Origin: JAAZFE01 sp034005635
GTDB taxonomy: Bacteria; Verrucomicrobiota; Kiritimatiellia; CAIQIC01; Lenti-01
Direction: 5' to 3'
DNA length: 6,293 nt
Assembly: GCA_034005635.1 (NCBI GenBank)
Contig: JAVEUJ010000140.1
Coordinates: 1-6,293 of the forward strand
Below, piece by piece: positions 5,109 through 6,293 of this stretch. The translations under genes were made by a program, and so were the position numbers. The notes beneath the pieces are model-generated. The model was not told where the DNA came from, did no database searches, and saw only the letters and a list, made by a program, of their open reading frames with translations. Within the stretch, counting starts at the first letter, position 1. Every line of letters starts with the position of its first letter.

Positions 5109-5118
5109 CCCACGTGGG
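5109..5118. promoter_or_regulatory. 10-bp perfect palindrome CCCACGTGGG between thioesterase and PLD genes
   Basis: CCCACGTGGG reads the same on both strands and lies 56 bases upstream of the favoured PLD start and 22 bases after the thioesterase stop. It could be a protein binding site controlling the PLD gene separately from the thioesterase, but a chance palindrome in GC-rich sequence is possible. Confidence 0.3.
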
Positions 5119-5140
5119 CACGGCCCCCCGGGAAATCTAA

Positions 5141-5638
5141 CTACCACTCGGGGAGATAAGGCCGGCGTTCGAGTTCGAGAGAGCGACTGAGTTCAAGGCG
5201 GCGCGTGGCATAGTTTTCGAGGACCTTGTCCTCCTCTGTGACAGGCTGCCAGGCGGGTACTTCGGTGGGGTTGCCGTCGGTATCCAACGCTACAAAGACG
5301 ATCACGCAATGGGTGGTGGCGTGGCCTTCGCGCGTACGCAGGTCGCGCGAGAGGACATCCACGGCGATATGCATACTGGTCCGGCCGGTATGGATCAACC
5401 GCGCGCGTACCTCCACCAGATGGCCAATCAGGATGGGTTTGTAGAAACGGATGCCGCCAACATAGACGGTAACGCACACGCGCCCGCTCCAGCCCGTGGC
5501 GCAGGCGTAGCCGGCTTGGTCGATCCATTTCATCACGGCGCCACCGTGAACTTTGCCGTAGAGATTCTCGTCGGCGGGTTCGGCCACAAACCGCAGTGTG
5601 ATTTCACGATCTTGGCGGGGGTCGCTTCTAAGTGTCAT
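5141..5638 (-). CDS. Acyl-CoA thioesterase, hotdog fold, BACH/YkhA/YciA type (165 aa)
   Basis: The enzyme should hydrolyse acyl-CoA to free fatty acid and CoA in the cytoplasm. The active-site region is clear: ENLYGKVHGGAVMKWIDQAG (residues 24-43), with Asn25, the HGG at 31-33 on the central helix, and Asp40 as the probable catalytic acid. Residues 57-70 (TVYVGGIRFYKPIL) and 74-84 (LVEVRARLIHT) are the usual beta strands of the fold, followed by GRTSMHIAVDVLSRD and a TTHCVIVFVALD strand. A charged C-terminal tail (residues 130-165) is common in the single-domain YkhA-type members. Start ATG 5638 has AAGGA (5650-5646 on the minus strand) 7 bases upstream. The PLD gene follows on the same strand after 88 bases, which suggests loose or no coupling. 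Chain-length preference cannot be told from sequence. Confidence 0.88.
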   Translation of the reverse strand: MTLRSDPRQDREITLRFVAEPADENLYGKVHGGAVMKWIDQAGYACATGWSGRVCVTVYVGGIRFYKPILIGHLVEVRARLIHTGRTSMHIAVDVLSRDLRTREGHATTHCVIVFVALDTDGNPTEVPAWQPVTEEDKVLENYATRRLELSRSLELERRPYLPEW

Positions 5639-5868
5639 GGTGTCATCCTTACGGTCCGTCTATTATTTGTAATTAGAGGGGCTAGATTTTTTGATTGAGC
5701 ATGCTAGTAGTCATAATCTGTCCGCGCCACTCGACGCGGTTAGAACTCAACGGGCCAGCCTGCCACAAAAGCGTGTCGCCCGTGAGCCGTCACACTATCC
5801 CCCGGCATTCCCTAGCAGAGCAAGTTCATTCCTCATAATCGTCCCAGCATGTGCCCAACGAGATCAGT
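5639..5868. other. Divergent intergenic region, thioesterase / AddB-like gene
   Basis: An AT-rich stretch at about 5660-5720 probably holds the thioesterase promoter on the minus strand, but I cannot pick a pair of hexamers with confidence. CCGCG (5722-5726) and CGCGG (5735-5739) form a short hairpin. The frame of the AddB-like gene stays open upstream to at least 5820, but this part shows no family-like sequence. Nothing else is recognised. Confidence 0.45.
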
Positions 5869-5897
5869 TTGATTTCAGTGCGTGGTTTTGCTATGGT
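5869..5897 (+). promoter_or_regulatory. Putative extended -10 promoter, leaderless start of AddB-like gene
   Basis: TTGATT (5869-5874) is followed after 17 bases by TATGGT (5892-5897), with TGC directly before the -10 as in extended -10 promoters. Each hexamer matches the consensus at four of six positions. The expected start of transcription, about 5904, is almost at the ATG (5907), and there is no Shine-Dalgarno sequence. Confidence 0.4.
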
Positions 5898-5906
5898 CTG
5901 GTTGTC

Positions 5907-6293
5907 ATGTGCGACCTGCGATTTTATGGTTGGGATAGTGCCTCGCTGCCGGCCGCAGTGGACATCCTGACGCAAAACTGGACGGGAAATGGGCCACTGG
6001 ACTTGCGCAATTGCTGGGTCGTTGTTCCCACGCGTCACGCGGGTCGCCGTCTGCGGTCGGAACTGGCAAAAAGGGCTGCCACAAAAGACTCGGCTGTGCT
6101 GTCTGGCCCCATCGTCACTCCCGAACACCTGATCCCGCTCCCTGCCGGTATCGCCGACGATTCACTGATATTGGCGCTGCTGGCGCGTCGGCTGCTCCGG
6201 CACCCCCCAGTCGCGCTATTCCCCCATGCGACCGCCAACGCGCCGTGGGATTTTTCCATTGCCCTCGGTGTCGCCGCGCAGAGATCGGAAGAG
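5907..6293 (+). CDS. N-terminus of an AddB/RexB-like repair nuclease-helicase subunit (3' partial)
   Basis: From ATG 5907 the frame is open to the end of the window, 129 codons. The product starts MCDLRFYGWDSASLPAAVDI and continues with NCWVVVPTRHAGRRLRSELA (residues 38-57) and SGPIVTPEHLIPL (residues 69-81). The R-F-x-GWD opening, the hydrophobic strand leading into VVPTRxAGRRL, and the x-P-x-I-V-T-P-E-x-L segment are as I remember from AddB-type proteins, in which this region is the inactive first helicase domain and a PD-(D/E)XK nuclease lies at the far C-terminus. Such subunits work with AddA in double-strand break end resection. The catalytic parts are beyond the window. The last four codons (AGA TCG GAA GAG) are probably adapter, so real coding sequence stops at about 6281. 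It is divergent from the thioesterase gene. Confidence 0.6.
   Translation, partial: MCDLRFYGWDSASLPAAVDILTQNWTGNGPLDLRNCWVVVPTRHAGRRLRSELAKRAATKDSAVLSGPIVTPEHLIPLPAGIADDSLILALLARRLLRHPPVALFPHATANAPWDFSIALGVAAQRSEE
6282..6293. other. Illumina adapter remnant at contig end
   Basis: The final 12 bases, AGATCGGAAGAG, are identical to the first 12 bases of the common Illumina TruSeq adapter. A chance match exactly at the end of the sequence is very unlikely. These bases are best treated as non-biological. Confidence 0.9.

Noticed and set aside
5309..5698. 129-aa plus-strand frame opposite the thioesterase gene
   Set aside because: The opposite strand carries intact thioesterase motifs and a good ribosome binding site; this frame has neither.

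Overview
The window looks like a contig from a GC-rich, Gram-negative environmental bacterium. Its didermic nature follows from two exported beta-rich envelope proteins. The style of several genes suggests the PVC group, perhaps Kiritimatiellota or Verrucomicrobiota: the small XRE-like protein, the CsbD protein, the AddB-like N-terminus, and intergenic repeats carrying TTCATT-type and AKASAY-type sequence. That placement is inference from memory of these families. The last 12 bases match the start of the common Illumina adapter, so the right edge is probably a sequencing or assembly artefact.

Left part (1-2652): the Lys/Gln-rich end of an unidentified gene is followed by a good intrinsic terminator. 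Then comes a conserved-looking 85-aa helix-turn-helix-like protein that may be translated from a leaderless mRNA. After a 300-base intergenic stretch there is an envelope pair on the same strand: a 180-aa signal-peptide-bearing beta-barrel protein and a 391-aa probable lipoprotein with a beta-rich domain. A perfect 10-bp inverted repeat separates the pair. 

Middle (2653-4004): a CsbD-family stress protein reads leftward, towards the lipoprotein gene. Its upstream region shares a 39-base ungapped element (29 matches by my count, including 14 consecutive bases) with the region upstream of the beta-barrel gene, which suggests co-regulation. Next is a roughly 480-base intergenic region with a 12-bp tandem array changing into an 18-bp tandem array, a hairpin, and a second copy of a TTCATT-rich repeat also found at 633-672. 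A sigma70-like promoter then precedes an A-type iron-sulfur carrier gene (IscA/ErpA/HesB family), which is followed 4 bases later by an unrecognised 70-aa protein.

Right part (4005-6293): two leftward genes encode an acyl-CoA thioesterase (hotdog fold) and an exported tandem-HKD phospholipase D superfamily protein. Facing away from them is the N-terminus of an AddB/RexB-like DNA-repair nuclease subunit, cut off by the contig end and also possibly leaderless.

I see no CRISPR array, transposase, rRNA or tRNA. No clear new multi-gene system is visible. The best leads are the shared element at the envelope and CsbD genes, the 70-aa partner of the Fe-S carrier, and the composite intergenic repeat.
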